A stretch of 64,000 bases of DNA, from assembly GCA_046347475.1 (NCBI GenBank), contig JAXMGD010000004.1, positions 1 to 64,000 on the forward strand, written 5' to 3'. A program made the translations under genes and the position numbers. Positions 19,001-34,000 of the stretch are shown here, piece after piece; position 1 is the stretch's first letter; every line of letters begins with the position of its first letter. The notes under the pieces are model-generated. The model saw nothing but the letters and a program-made list of their open reading frames with translations. It did no database searches and was not told where the DNA came from. Source of the stretch: CAMCXE01 sp046347475 (GTDB lineage: Bacteria; Pseudomonadota; Gammaproteobacteria; Pseudomonadales; Cellvibrionaceae).

Positions 19001-22000
19001 GCGTTACCAATTGCCCTCCCGCATGGTTGAGGACATTGCTGCCGGTACTGTCTGCCATAGAGCCGATTAAGGTCGAGGACTGTGCTGAACGTATGGGCGC
19101 CACTACCCTATAGCGCAGTGGGTTAGCTTCGTTGGGGCTATTCCATATCACTTTAAAATTACCTCGCATTTGGCCGCTCATTAAAGAACCAATCAGCGGC
19201 AGCCCAGCACCAATAGCAGTGCCGAGAGTGAGTTGAGTCAGGGTTTGTTGGGCGTAAGTGCTGTCCAATTTACCCGGGTCTGTGATGGCATAGCTAGTGA
19301 TTTCCCCTGCCTTTTGAACAATGGTCATCGCTGCGGCATCAGCAGCACCGCCTGCTACTTGTGCTACTAGACCTTGACCAAAACGCTCTGATACGCCGCC
19401 GATTAAGCGACCTCCCAGGGCAATACTGGCAACCGAGGCAACGCCATCAACTAGGCTAGCAGTTAAATAGGCCGAATCCGTAACACCGCTATTCAACGTC
19501 GTGTTGTACCTTTCGGCTTGTCGATCTACAAATCCTAATGTTGATAAATTCCAGCCGTTGTAAAAGGTGGTTTTCCAAAAGTGCTCTGCGGCAGAGTAAT
19601 TTCCTAACTCTTGTTCAACAGCCGTTTGTTTGGCGGAAATACCCAACATGTCTTTGTATACATTGGGCGCGCCGTAGAGTTCTTCCTGCGTTGGGTAGGT
19701 AATCTTTACTTCGCCAAAGGTGGCCATGCGGCCTGGCACTGAATAGTTGCCAATGCCGTAGACCCAGTTGAAGTCCTCGGGCGTGTCACCGTTGAGAATA
19801 TTGATGCGTTGGGGAATCGCAGCCTGGATTTGCCCTGCTGCCCCTTCTTTACCGGGGATGCGGTCGATAGGGATCATTAGTTGATAGCCGTTGCCCGCCG
19901 AATCGAGGGCAGCCTGAATCAGTGCCGATACATTCCACACAAACAAGGATTTAAACAACATACCTTCCTGGCTGGGGATTGGACTGTCGTAGGTCATGAC
20001 ATCCCCATAGAGCCTGCCGTCACCGCCAAGGCTTAACTGCTTGATGCCGGAGCCGACAATAGGCGTCGTGTTACCTAAAAATTTAGGCCCACCGGCGTGG
20101 CCGAACGGGTCTTCAATTACACCAAGTTTGCCGCCCATCTGCTGGGCATAGCCGAATTTACCTGAGGAGCTGAGGTTGAAATTCTCCCAGTGGGCGTAAT
20201 CATCGGCAACGATGGCGTATTCCTTGCCGTTGTATTGCACCACGACTGTACCGGCAGCTTTGGTGATGGCTTGGTGGAATTTACCCTGCCAATATTGTTC
20301 TGCAGCTAAGAAAGGGGCTTGTCCTGTAACGGTGCCAGACAAGTTGCCTTCTTTGGTAAGGCCTACCTTTAAGGCAATTACGCCATGGCTTCCATCACGT
20401 GCATCGGATATTACGAATTCTCCCGATTCTTTCCCTGAGGATACAAATCGAGGTAAACCACCCGGGAACGGCCCGCCCGGGAAATTAGCAGCATTGATCT
20501 CAAGTACCGCATCATCAGCAAGGTTGCCATCGCTGTCGATTTTCCAAAGGTCCAACACATACACATTGCCCTTGGCGGTTTGTTTAGCTCGATCGGCCTT
20601 GGGCGCGGTTACGGCTAGGTAACTGCCATTGTTGACGGCAAGATCATGGAAACCGGTCGGTGCGTCGTATTTGAATTTAACGCTTTGTTGTTCGCGCAGG
20701 AACAACCAACTCGACTGATCGACGTTTACCCGCATCAAACGGCCTTGATTGCTGGATAAGCCACCTTCAGTCACGTACAACCAGTTATTGACAACCAATA
20801 AACTAGAAATAGCTGTGCTATTGCCTTCCAGTTCCAGCGTGTGCACCACACCCAAGGTTTGCATATCGACGACATAAATTTTGCCTTCGGCGGCGGCTAC
20901 ATAGGCCAATGTGCCGTCGGCACTGAAAGCAATCGCATCGGTAAACAGCCCTTCAATAGCGAGTGCTGCGCCTTTTTCGTCTTTGGTGATGGTGGTTACC
21001 AGTACCAGAGCACCCTCTGCACTGGGGCGATAGATGCGAATACCCTGCGCGGTGGACACAACGGTGTTATTGGTCCCTAAGGTCCAGGCTTCTACCGGGG
21101 TGCTATCGACCGGAATACTGCGCATGGGCAGCCCGTTATCAAAGGAGACTTTGGCGGTGCGCTCGACGTATATATCGTGCATGGAGAGCGCCACTCCCTC
21201 GGGCAGAATCGCTTCCAGCTTGCCGTTGTAGAAGTCATAGGTGCTCTCTAAGCCTTGCCAAATAAGCCCGCGCACGGGTGCTGCGCCCGTCTCTGTGGGT
21301 CTGTTCAGCTGCTCGCCCCTGGGGGTCAGCCAGATTTTTACATCGAAGTAATCTTTCGGTTGCCCTACCGGCGTGAAGTCAGTACCTGTAATGGTGAGCT
21401 TGCGCGTTTGCGGGTCGTACTGCAGGCCGGTAATACTTGGAGTTGCGACTGCACTTCGAGGCGGCGCTGGGAAATTAGTAGTGATACTAGCCACACTAAA
21501 GTCACTATCGGGGAGAACAACTTTGTATGCTCCCTCCACTGTGTATTTGATGCTGTAAAACACCTGCGGCGACGCTAGTGCAACGGTAGCAAACATACTC
21601 ACGCTACCAAGCCCCATCATGCTGCTGGCTGCAATGGCCATGTTGGATTGGTAGGCCCAAAGGGCATTGAAGTCCTTAAACGCACCAGTGACTTCAAACT
21701 GCCCGGTTTCTTCCGCGAGCGTTTTCCTGGCTTCATCTATGTTGCCGTTTTTGTCAAGCAGGTTGACTCGGGTCACCATAAAGGTGCCGCCGCCACCTGA
21801 AGCACCCGAGTATGGGGGGCTTGCCGTGCGTGCAATGCCATCCGCGCCCACAAAGCCGTTATCCACTAACCACCAGGTGTCGTGCAGGGTGCCATCGGTA
21901 TCCATGATGGTACCTTTACGCCAGAACATGACCTGGGTACCTTCTGGAGCCGGGTCCGCCAAGCCTGTAATGGGGTTGATGTCGTTCTGCAGTTTAATCG

Positions 22001-25000
22001 CCAGCTGCATAGGTAGGCTTGCTGTACCGTCTGTAAGGTTGATATCAAACGCCGCCACGGGGATTAAAACTTCCGGTGCTGGTGCTGGCATGCCCAGGTT
22101 GTTTAGATCGCGTTTTTGAATGGAAATACTGGCGCCGTCCGGCAATCCGCCGGGTGCCACCATGACCAGGTTGCCCACGGCATCACGCGCGGCAACGCCC
22201 TCCTGGTTGCTGACAGTGGCCGTACCTAAAACAGGGGTCACTACGCGCAGTTCGATATCGTGCTGCATACCGCCGTTGATGATCGAAAGCGTGGCTGTGC
22301 CGGTGGCCTTAGCAAGGATCAGACCGTCGGGCGAGATTTCGGCTATGCGGCTATCACTAATAAAATAACGTGTGCCGGCCGTGGCAGCGGAAATACTGGT
22401 GTGGTCCGGCAGTGTTACTTTGAGCTGGCGCTGCCCGTCTGCTGGCAGCGTGATGGCGCGTGGGTATACATCTACCTCAAAGCCGTTGGCGTCAAACTTT
22501 GGCTTTTTCGGTTCAACATCCACAGTAAACGCGTTAACACCTGTAATGCCACGGGCGGTAACCTGAACAATGGCATTGCCACTGCCCACGCCTTCTACTA
22601 ACCCATCAGCATTTACACGCAAAACGTTGGTGTTGGAGGACGAGTACTCCAGGTAATTGCCGGTTAAAGCCACATTGACTTCGTCTTCAAAATCCCCGGT
22701 GACCGACATATAGGTAGCTCGGCCAGTTTGCAGAGTAGCGAGCCGCGCCAGGTTAATGGACAGTAACTTAGCCCCGCTTACAGTTGTAGTGATTTCAATC
22801 GGTGCGCCTTGAGCGAAGCCATCATCCACTTGCAGGCGAATGGTGGCGGTGCCCACATAACCTGCCTCTGGGGTGAAATATAGGCCTTGGCCATCTGGGG
22901 TAAGCCGCGCAGTGCCGTGGGTGGCACCCAATACACGCCAAAATAAGGAGTCGCTTTCGTAATCCTGGGCAATTTGAGCTAGTTGAAGCTGGGCGGCTAG
23001 ATCCGTATGCGTTTTTAGCTGGGGTAATACACTATTAGCTACTGGGGCACGGTTGGCTCGCCAGCCGAAATTAGCAAATAGCAATTGGCGGTCGGTGGTG
23101 GTTATCTGACCGTCGCCATTGAGATCGCCCTGTGGGTTGTTTGCCCCTGAAGCGGCTTCCCATGCAAGGCTATCCAGGCTGTCTACTGCACCGTCACGAT
23201 TAAGATCACCAGCGACACTGATAGCAACCTGTGCGTTGCTGCTGGCGGTGCTGCCTGACAGGGTTATCGACTTGATGCCAGCATCCGTAATACGGATTAA
23301 CACCGTCCTGTTAGCACCCTGCTGGTAACTACCCAGAATCGTTCCTCCATTAACGCCAATAGTGGCGGCAGTGTCCGTAGAGGTTAGCTGCAGGGCTACC
23401 ACTACTGCACCCTGGGCGCCTGGCACATGAATACTGGTGGCCAGTTCGCTTTCGCGCACCGCAAAGGTAAGGGTACGTGTGGAGCTGTTGTTGAGGCTGC
23501 CGCTCCAGGTATTTGCGGTTGCGCTTGCAATCCAGTTCACCGCTGCGCCCAGGTAGGCATCAACAGGAGTTTGCATGGCTTTGCCCTGTGCATCGTACAC
23601 AACCGGGCTACCCAAATCGTTACTACCTAATTGGCGTACCAGAATCAACTTATTGTGTTCATCGAAGCGGTAGCTAATGGCTTGTGCTGAGCCATCCAGG
23701 CCTTGTGGGCCAGTAATGCGGTCAATGCGACCGCGCGCATCCCGATGGAAGTCAACACGCTGCTGCGCAGCTGCACCCAGAGCAACAATACCTGCATCCG
23801 ACACCTGCCATTGAGCACCGTCTGTAAAGCGGACATGTGTGACCTTGCCTTCGGCATCCAGCTCATACACCGTGCCGTCTGGCCCTACCAAGGTGTAACT
23901 TGTTGGCATCCAGGGCAACCCGCTAGCCTGATCGTATAGACCCTGGCCTTTTAGCTGTAACGCTTCGGCTATAGTGGCGTCGTACCGGCTATGCGCTTGC
24001 AAACTCCAGCCGCTGCTGGTGGTAAATACCGGCCTATAGACGACGGGCGAACCGGGGTTAGTAGAGAGGGCCTCGCGCTGCGCACTCAGTTTAAAATTCA
24101 AATATTCAGGAGCCGCATTGGCTTGGCTGATTGAACTGGGCACTTGCAGCCAAACCCGTGCACCTTGTTGCCAGGGCGCGTCAAAGCCTTGTGCATCGGT
24201 TGCCAGTTGGTCATGGGTAAGCCGGAAATCAAACGCTGGTAATGTCCAGTTACCCAATTCACCTTGCTCTTGCGTGCTCACGAGCGCTCGCGTTATCGCA
24301 ATGGAATGCCCACCAAGCAGGAAGCTGGCATCCGTACTGGTTTGATAATTAAAGCGTTTGATTGCTGTTTCAATAACGACATTGGCCGTAATTTCAGAGG
24401 TTCTGCCCATTAAATCCCACGCTGTAAGGCGTAGCTGGTAAGTACCATTTTCAAATAGTTGCGGATCCAGCTGGCCCAGGCTGAGTGCACCGGCGCGCGA
24501 TTCTGCTGCACTCTCACCCTCCGTGATCGTGCGCCATTGCCCTGTATTGGCTGGCGCTATCTGCAGGCGGTATCCCATGAGCTGCAGTTCGTGCACGGTG
24601 GCTTGCAGATTAAACGATTCGCTGACGCGCACAGCGCTGGTGGTTGTATTAGCACTTGTAAGCTGTAATCCCCAAGCTAATGCAGGCGCATTTACATCCG
24701 TAGGATCTTTAATGCGAAGGGTTTGCGTGCTTTGCCCAGTAAATCCATCCTGATCGGTGGCTATCGCGCGAATCTCAATTAGACCCGGTTGAGTTGCCGT
24801 TAACCGTACACGCCCACCAGCATCCAGACTGATATCTTGCCAATTAGCAATACCCAGTGCACTACCCCGTATTTGTGCGCTTATAGCCGTAATCGGTGTA
24901 AAGCCATCTGCACGAACAGACGCCACAACCAGCTGACCCGGTGTGGCCGGTGTACTTGGTGTTGCGGAAATCAGCACCTTAGGTGCGTTGACCAAGCTAT

Positions 25001-28000
25001 CCGTCACCACTCGTAGCACGAACGTTTTACTGGCGGTATTTTTACCATCACTGACTAATGCGGTAACGGTGAAGTCCCCCAACTGCCCAGGGCTCGGGGT
25101 CCAGCTTAGGTGACGGGTGTCGGCGTTAAAGCTTGCGCCTTCTGGCAGATTAGAAAAACTAATGGCCAAGGCGCTGGTTTGCCCGCTGCCATCCGGGTCA
25201 TCCACCCAAATGCCCCCAGCAAAACTACCACCGAATTGCACCGGGATACTCAACGTATCACCGAGCACTACAGCATGAGAGCCCGCCTGAATGGTCGGTG
25301 CTCGGTTAACATCAAAAACCCGCACCTGCACACTGCGCTGCACCTCCGCGATTCCATCTGTGGCAGCAAAAGTAAACACAAATGGAGCGTCGGTACGGTT
25401 GAGGTTATTGACTGCGGCTTGATCAGGTGTCCATTCAAAGTAACCAGTGGCCTCATCCAGGAATGCCCCTTGCGGAGTGCTGGCATCTTTGACCAGTCTA
25501 TAACGCACACTGTTGTTATCGGCGTCTGCACCTAAAAGGTTAAATGAGAGGGTTTCGCCTTCGTTCACCAATTGTAGAGGCAGTGGCGGTAAGACAGGTG
25601 CAAGGTTGGTATTGGCAACATTTAGGCGAATGGTTCTACTAATACTGTCGGTGCCGTCGCTAGCCGTTACATCAAAGCTGTATTCGCCATGCTGTGCCGC
25701 AAAGTAATCCGGAATCCAACTGAGGATTAAACTGCTGTCGCCCTCGCTGCCCGCCTGCACACTGAATTTCATGCCAGAAGGTAAAGTCGAACTCCGCCAG
25801 GTGATTAAATCACCGTCAAGGTCAACGCCCTTAATGGCCAGGCTCAAGGGCACCCCCTCACTCGCTGCCACATGAGTAACAACGGAGTTGTTTGCTCCCT
25901 GAGTGGTGGTAACGCTCGCCCCTGTGCCTGAAATGGCCAGTACAGCTGGAGCAATATTGGTGCTGGCTACAATGACGCGCAATTGCGTACTAACAATATT
26001 GGGCACGGGCACAAATCCCGGCGGTTGAGCGTAACCGGCGTCTATCGGCCCTAACCCGCTATCGCGCACCTCAAGTGTAATGTTATGACTACCTAAATCG
26101 GCTGATGTAGGAGTCCAGGTGAGTGTGGCATGGCCGTATAGAGCATCCTTGGTCAGAACAGCACCGACAGGCAGGCCCGTGGCATTGAACGTGAGGCTAT
26201 CCTGATCAAGATCAGTCACCAGAATGGGCACGCTTAATGGGCGCCCTATTACCGCTACAACCTCACGGGGTGCGGTAATCACCGGTGCTTCACTGAGGCT
26301 GCGGACAGACACAACAAAGCTTTTGGTTTGGGCGAGCACCTGATTGATATCACCATCGCCTTGGTCGCGGGCCGTGATGCGAAGCGTGTAATCCCCTCGA
26401 TCACCCGCACCTGGTGCAAAACGAATAACGCCTGTCGCAGCTCCAGCCACGCCAGTAGGACTTTTGCTGAACGTGGCAAAAGCGGGTAATCCTTCCAGGC
26501 TTAATTCCACAGCATTGCCATCTATATCCGACGCATATACCGGAATTTCCAATACAGCACCTCGATCGACAAAAGCATTGGCTATATCGAGAATTTCAGG
26601 TGCGTGGTTGGCGTTTGAGACCACAATAGGCACGATGGTTGTGGCCGTCTTGGGTAGGCCGGTGCCGTCGCCATTATCGGTAGCCTGAATGGTGATGTAG
26701 TAAGTTCCAGCCTGGTTGAATCCTGGCTGCCATACGATCTCCAGCGTTTCGTTATCGAAGATGGCTCCGGGGGGTAAACCCGCAACGGTATAGTCAACAC
26801 TTGCTGCGGTAGCACTGCTTCCAACGGCGGCTGCATCCTGCGTCGGCCTGATTTTGGGTGTGAAGCTTGGGTTATCAGGATCAAACGCAAACACACTCAA
26901 ACGTAAGAAATCCCCTTCGATCACATTCCAGGTTTCAACAGGGCCAAATTGCGGTGCTCCATTGGCATTTAGAATATTCAGCGTAATGTCTCGGCTGATA
27001 CTGGTAGTGATAGGGTCTGTACCATCCGCAGGCGTGTAGGTAGCGTAGAGTGTGATGGGTAGTTGAAGCGTTCCATGATCGCTAAAACCTGGAGTCCAGG
27101 TTAACCAACCTGTTTCGTTATTAAGCGATGCTCCCGCAGGAAGCCAGGGTGCGGCATAGCGCAAGGTGATTTGCGAGCCATCGGCCTGAACAAACCCACC
27201 GGGTATGCTACCGGCTAGCTGCAATGAGAATGATTCACCCTCCCGCAGCGTTTGAGGCGGTACATTGGCTAATTGAGGTTTGGCGTATCCCTGCTCGACC
27301 GTGATGTCGAAACTACGCGATACCGACGTCTTTCCATCGCTGGCGATAATAGTAACATCACGATAAATGCCCGCTTGATCATAACTCGGGGTCAATCGCA
27401 GGCTGCCGGTACGCCCATCAAACACGGCGCCAGCAGGAAGATTACGTACGCTGAGCGTCACTGTTTCACCATCTCTATCGGAGGCAAACAACGGCAAATT
27501 AAGGCTCTGTCCTTCCGTTAGCGTGATGCCTTTGGGTACGGTCAGGATGGGCGCAAAGTTTCCACCAGTTAAAGAGAGGGAAAACTTCTGATAAGTAACC
27601 CCACCCCTTCCATCCTGAACACGAATGATGACCGTGGAATCGGCAGGATCTGCAGCCGTAGGTGACCACTGCAGCCTGGCCTTAGCGCTATAGCCAGCCG
27701 TAGTTTGGCTGACAGCAACATCAGGGGTAAGTGTTAGCCCGTGCGGGGCCTGTACCAGTTGCCAGTAAAATTGCGATCCATCCGTATCGAAGGCCGTGAT
27801 ATCAGCGGCCCAGGGTGTACCCACCACTGCCGCCGGTAAGTTGGTACCGCTAGCAGAAGAGTCAATAAATACCTTCGGCGGAACATTGGGATAAGGCACT
27901 GCATACACCCCATGCCCCAACTCAAACTTCGCAAGCCGCGCATCACCAGGGTGCGTACCCAATAAATCCGCAGGGCTTACTGTGACAGTTTGAGCAGCAA

Positions 28001-31000
28001 GCGTTTGGCCTGCGCGCAGTTTGCCGTCTATTAAGCTGCTTGTAAGATCAATCAACCAAAGATTGGCTTGCGCGTCTGCACCTGAAGCGGCATTGACAAC
28101 AAACCCATCAAAATATCGGCCCGGATCCAATAACAACGTTAACGGCCCTTTTAAATCTTCAAGCCCGGTGTTGGTAATGGAAATATCGTAACTAACCTCC
28201 CCCGTAGCTCTATCAGCACGGGTATTGGCGAAACTCAGGCTAATACTGCTGCTTATGTCCATGACCGTAGTGAAATTCACTACGGACGCACTGGCGATAT
28301 TAACTTGGCTGGCACTGCGCAGCTCAGCAGATATGCTCAATTGATATTGCCCACTTTGAAGTGTGGGTAAAACCAAAATTGCCACATTGCGCGCCGCATC
28401 CCAGCGTATTGACTGCGGCACCAAACTTGCGGCGGAGCCATTGTTCACCGGTGTGAGTAAAAAATTATCCGGGTTTAAAACACTGAATTCATCACTGGCA
28501 CCCAGCCACATAGCCTGGTCAAAATAAACGTCAATCTGGTTAAGAGGCAGCGGCACTACCGCGCCATCAGTAATACTCAGAGCGGTTACATGGGGTGCCT
28601 TGATAGGTGCTATCTCATCAATTTGGCCTGTCTGAGCCACCAGTACTCGACCGTCTCGGGTGGTCAATAACGTCTCACCGCGCGTGCCTCCAGCAGCTAC
28701 TTGTAGCAATCGATGAGAATTCAGCTCCGCCATCCAAACAGCCGCTTTATGGGGCAGTTCAGACACGGTGCCAAAATCAGTGGGCTGTTGAGGTAAATTA
28801 CTGGAGAGAAACATCAAACCCGCTAATTGGGTACCCTCAGCACCAAAGCTCAGGCTATCGATATTTCCGGCTACACGGTATTCCAGCTCAGCTCGCCCCT
28901 TGTTCTTTCCTGCCATAGGAAAGCTGATCACATCCGTAGTCGCGTTAGGGTCTGCCGATCTAATTTCCTGCCCACTCCAACGCACCGCCCACAAGCGGCC
29001 ATCTGGAGCAAATGCCAGATCACCTACTTTCTCATGACTAAAGTGGCTCCAGGCCTTGTTGTTATCAGGTTCAGACGGGCGGAAAATTTCCACCCCATTT
29101 CCAGAGCTGAGGTATATATCCCCATTCGCAGCAATCGCCAATGCGTGCGTCAACGGGTCACCCTGCACACTATTAAGGCTGCGCAAAATGGCACCACTCA
29201 CGGCATCAATTAATAGCAATTTCTCCCCGGTCATTACCCATAGCTGCCCTTTTCCATCAATGGCCATATCCATAACAGGTTGATCAAGCGTAAATAAGGG
29301 CGTGACACTGCGGCCACCCTCCTTAGCGTATTTAAACACCTCGTTTCGAGCCGTACCCGCACTGACCAGTACACTTTGATCTGCCAACTCCACCATCGCC
29401 AACGCACCGATATTTCCGGCACTGACAGCAAAGCCATTAGCAAATCCACGCAGTGCAAAGGGAGCCAAAACACTTTGCAATTCAGCTTCTTGGGTCGGCG
29501 CAAGCGATCCTGGTAACTGGGCGGTAGCCTGCTGAAATAAAGCATTGTCAGAATAAACGCGTACCTCTGACGGCAAAGGCAGCTCAGGTGTCTGACTGAA
29601 AGAAGGTGTGGCACCAATCGCATCCAAAGCTTGCTGGCGGCTCCCATCGTCCGGCAGCACAGCATTATTCACGTTGGCCACTTCTACGTTGCCTGCGATA
29701 TCGGTAGCGACCGCCAAAAACTCATAGGAGCCCCCTTGAGAGCCCACAAATAATGCCTGCCCCTGAGCCTTAGGATTCTGGCGTTGCCAGATTTTAAAAT
29801 CCCCACCGTTTTCAGCAACAAACACCGTTACATGCTTGATGCCACTGAGATTGTCTTTTGCATTCCATTGCACCTCAAAAGTCGGCTGCCCCTGGGCATT
29901 CGGCCCCAAGGCGGTAGAAGTCACTGTAGTGGTTGGAGCGTCTACATCAATAGTGTGTGAAATAACACCTGTGTCGATCGGAGGTATGTCACCCAGAAAT
30001 ACTCGCGCACTGGCTTCAACTATTTTTCCGGAGGAAGCATCATCAGCAACCTGTATGCTGTAGCTAACCATACCGGTTTTAAGGCTAGGATCGCTAAGCA
30101 GTAGGCCGTTTGAATCGTACGCCGAGAGCAAACCTCTATGCGCGTCCCCCTTAATGACTTCTCCTGTATCAGGATCTATTGCTTGCAAGAACCAAGTCGC
30201 CATGCGGCTTTCGAAATTGATTCCTGCACTAATTCGTAAAATAAACCCCTTATTGCCAGAAAAATCAAAGTCGCCCTGGAAATTAACCTGCCCTGCAGGT
30301 ATGTGAACACTAATGTCACCTAGCTTCAAATCACCGAGGCGCAGGCTGTTCACGTCAAGCTTCGAATCCAGCTCAGTGACCACGCGAATCTGGTTAACAG
30401 GACGACTATCGGGCGTAGTAAATTCTATGTTGAAGGGCAGATCAGCCGCCGCAGGCAAATAAGCCAAGCCACCGCTTTCCAGCGAAGCCTTTGGCCCTTT
30501 CATGGATACTAATTTCTGCTGCTGGGCATTTTGTAATGAGGCTAGTTGTAAATATTGGGTAAGGTTTAACGACTGCGCAGCAACCGGTTTAAAGTTGCTA
30601 TCAAGCACCCCAATATGGCGCAAGTATTCCAGCTCGCTTAGACCACCTGCAAATACATTAAAGTTAATAAACTGGGTAGAGGCATCAGCCTGTCGGTCAA
30701 ATAAACCGGCTTCCGCCATAGAGGGAACTGGGATACTTACACTGCCGCCAAAGGGTTCCTCACTACGTAATTCAACGTATTCCACTGCATCCTTAGCTGC
30801 TTGTATGTCGCCAGACCAACGGCCAGTATCGCCGTACCACTCTTGCACTTTGGCAAAAAACCCAAGCAGATCCGCCTGTGTACGATAGCTTTTCCCCGCT
30901 TGCGACAGCAAAATTCCCGTTGCTAATGTGGCATTTAGACTAACCACCAGACCGTTTTCACGAATGGGAGGCGCTTCATCAGCTGGGCGCAACAGACCCG

Positions 31001-34000
31001 CTAGTTCTAAGGCTGCCAACCAGCCACTCACCCATTGATTCTCATCAGCAGCCAGCAGGCTCAACGCCTCTGGGGCTGTAACATCAGAGAGAATTGACGT
31101 GCGCAACGTTTTGGCGTGAAGCGTTTGCTCTGCGACGAATTCGGCGCGCGTTAAAGCTGTTGCTGCCCCTACCACATTAAAGCGAAACGGCATGGCAAGA
31201 ACTTCTAAAGCACTAAAATGATCCGAGCCTTTAGATAAGAACTTCTCGCTTAATCGAGGGGATATTTTATTCAGATCCTCAACACCTTTATCGAGGAACC
31301 CAGCAGCCTTCCAGTCAGGCCGGATGGCATATAACTGAGCACGAAGGCCATTAAAATCATAATTAAACCATTCTTTAAGACCTGGATAGGTTTGCACGGT
31401 AAACGTAGAACTAACAACTCCGTTGGCATCAAGATTCACCACATACCCAGGTGCTAAGTTGAAACCTGTGGTATTGCTAACCCCCTCCAACTTAGCCCAG
31501 GGAATATCGTTCAATGCTGCACCATTGGTTGTGGTTGGACCATATGCCTGCGTGTTACCAGCAGCGTCCACTGTTTGACCCGGAGGCTGCTCACCTATAG
31601 AACTGCCGAAAACCAGATAAGGAAAATTAAGCCCTTCCACCAGCTTGCTGCCGCCCATCTCACTAACACCAACATCAAATCGCACATAAGGCGTATTTAC
31701 ATTGGTTAAACTCTGTATAGCTGCACTGAAAGTCGTTTTATCCCCCGGTGAAATAACTCTGTCGCCACCAATACCAATGGCTACATCAGCCTCTATGGCC
31801 CGTTCTACCAGATAGCGATAAGGCTCGACTATTTTCTGTCCGTCAGGATTGATAATTTCAACATCATATAATCCATAAGGCACACCTCTAAGGTCAAAAA
31901 TAGCGCGGATGTGCGTAGCATCCAGTACTTGCCAACGTGCTGGTTCAATTTCAAATACACCTGGACGGGATAATTTAACCAGAGCGCCTGCCTTAAAATG
32001 CGCTCCTTCAATATCTACAGTAACCCAACGGTGTTCATCATCTCCTACGCCACCTTGGTCCGGAGTAATTTTGCTGATAGATAAACCTAAAAGATCGGCA
32101 CGTAGAGTAATGGGGGCAACGGTTTTTAAATTGCGTGATTTTATCAGCACATAATAATCACCCGCTTTAGTAGCAGGAATTACAACTTGCTGATCGGGTG
32201 CCAGCGGTCTTTCATAGGCAGCATCATATTTAGAGCCCGTCGGCACATCACCATAACCGATATAAATTTCATTAGCTCCGGTATTTAAAATTGAGTCGAG
32301 GGAAATTTTCAGAGTTTCTCCCTGCGCCACACTTACTTTATAAAGCTGCACTTGCCCATCAATTAAATTAGTGTGTAACGGAGAGCCAACAACCAACGAT
32401 GGTACCGATACATTTAACATTTTATCCGATGCCAGGCGGTTATTAGCCTCACCCACAGGGAGATTTAAACCGGATGCAGTGTAGGTAATTTTGCCTTCAA
32501 ATATTTCGTTAAAAATATCAGGGCGGACAATCACCCGCCAACTCCCATCTTTTAACGCCGGAAGTTTCGCTGTTAGTGCACCGCTGTAGCTAGCGCCTCC
32601 CAGCACCTCCCCATCGTGCTTCACCTTTCCAATTAAAATATCTTCAATATCCCAACCATTATCGGCAGATAAATACACAGCATCCGTCCATTGCCCTACC
32701 GCTTTATTAATCGAATCATTTTTAACCTGATAATTAATTGTCACATCCTGCCCAACCGATACATTCGGTGGCACATTAACATTCGTTACCTTGAAATCAA
32801 CAGGAGGTGGCGTATTAATGATAATTGGCTGCTCAACTGCAGTTGCATTGTTATTTTCTTTGCCAAATTCATGTAGCCTCCCAAAACCACCTGCACCAAA
32901 TGTTTCAGCTGGATCCGTCACAACAAAAAGATAATAGGGTCCATCAAGATCGGTTGGCATCGACATTTTGACCGAATGATCGTAAAAAGCGCCCGCAGCC
33001 ATTCCTCCGGAGTTGGCAACATAACCCAGATATAAATCCTGATTAACATCAAGAAATCGATCGCGCGATAAATAAACCGCGTCATACCACTCACTAGATA
33101 GCCCCTCTGAAATGGCTCCACCAGCATTACGCACACGGAAATTAACAACAATTTCTTGCCCAGCCAAAACCTGATTAGGTGCATTAACAAATTCAACCTG
33201 TAAATCAGGTGGATTGCCCAATGTAATCGGCAAATCAAGCGTGCCAATATTATTATATTCTTGCGTGAATTCCTGAACGCCGTCAAACCCGGACTGATCA
33301 AGGGTATCCAGACCTGATCTGATGGTGCTTTTTTTATCGAATTCGTAGCTTTTCCTCCATTCCGTATCAGCCACTACCATTAGCTTAAAATTACCACTTA
33401 TGGACTCAGGCAACGTAAATGTCGCAGAAGCAATATAAAAATCTCCTTTTTTTAAATACCGAGGTTTATTTTCTGCATCTGTCAATGAAATTGATTGAAT
33501 TTTAAATTTAAGCTCTAGCTCGCCACCTCGGTCTATGAGAGGAAAATCGGTAGCGTCTAAAGAGCCATCTTGAGACAAATAAATTCCATCCGACCATTCA
33601 TGAGTGCGTGTCGCTCTTTCGCCATTATTAGTTACTTTCCATGTAACGGTAATGGTCTGGCCGGATTGAGGGGCTGGGTCAGATACGAAAATTTCACTAA
33701 CAGATAGATCAGGTTCCCGGTATTGAATATTAATCGAACCACGCCCCATATTATTGGTATTAAGAGGTCCCTCATAAACACTCTCCTTATATAATGCGGC
33801 CGAGTATTTATCAGGGATATAACCTTTATAACGCTCAAACTCGGCAACGTTATTAGGTGAATTAACCAGTACGCGGTCATCTCGAGCAGCATCTGCAACA
33901 ACATAAATATAATAAGATCCATCCGTGCCCGCTGGAAGCTTGACCTTCGCATTGGTTGTGTAACTCGCTCGAGATATTAATCCCGTTGAATTACTGTGTA

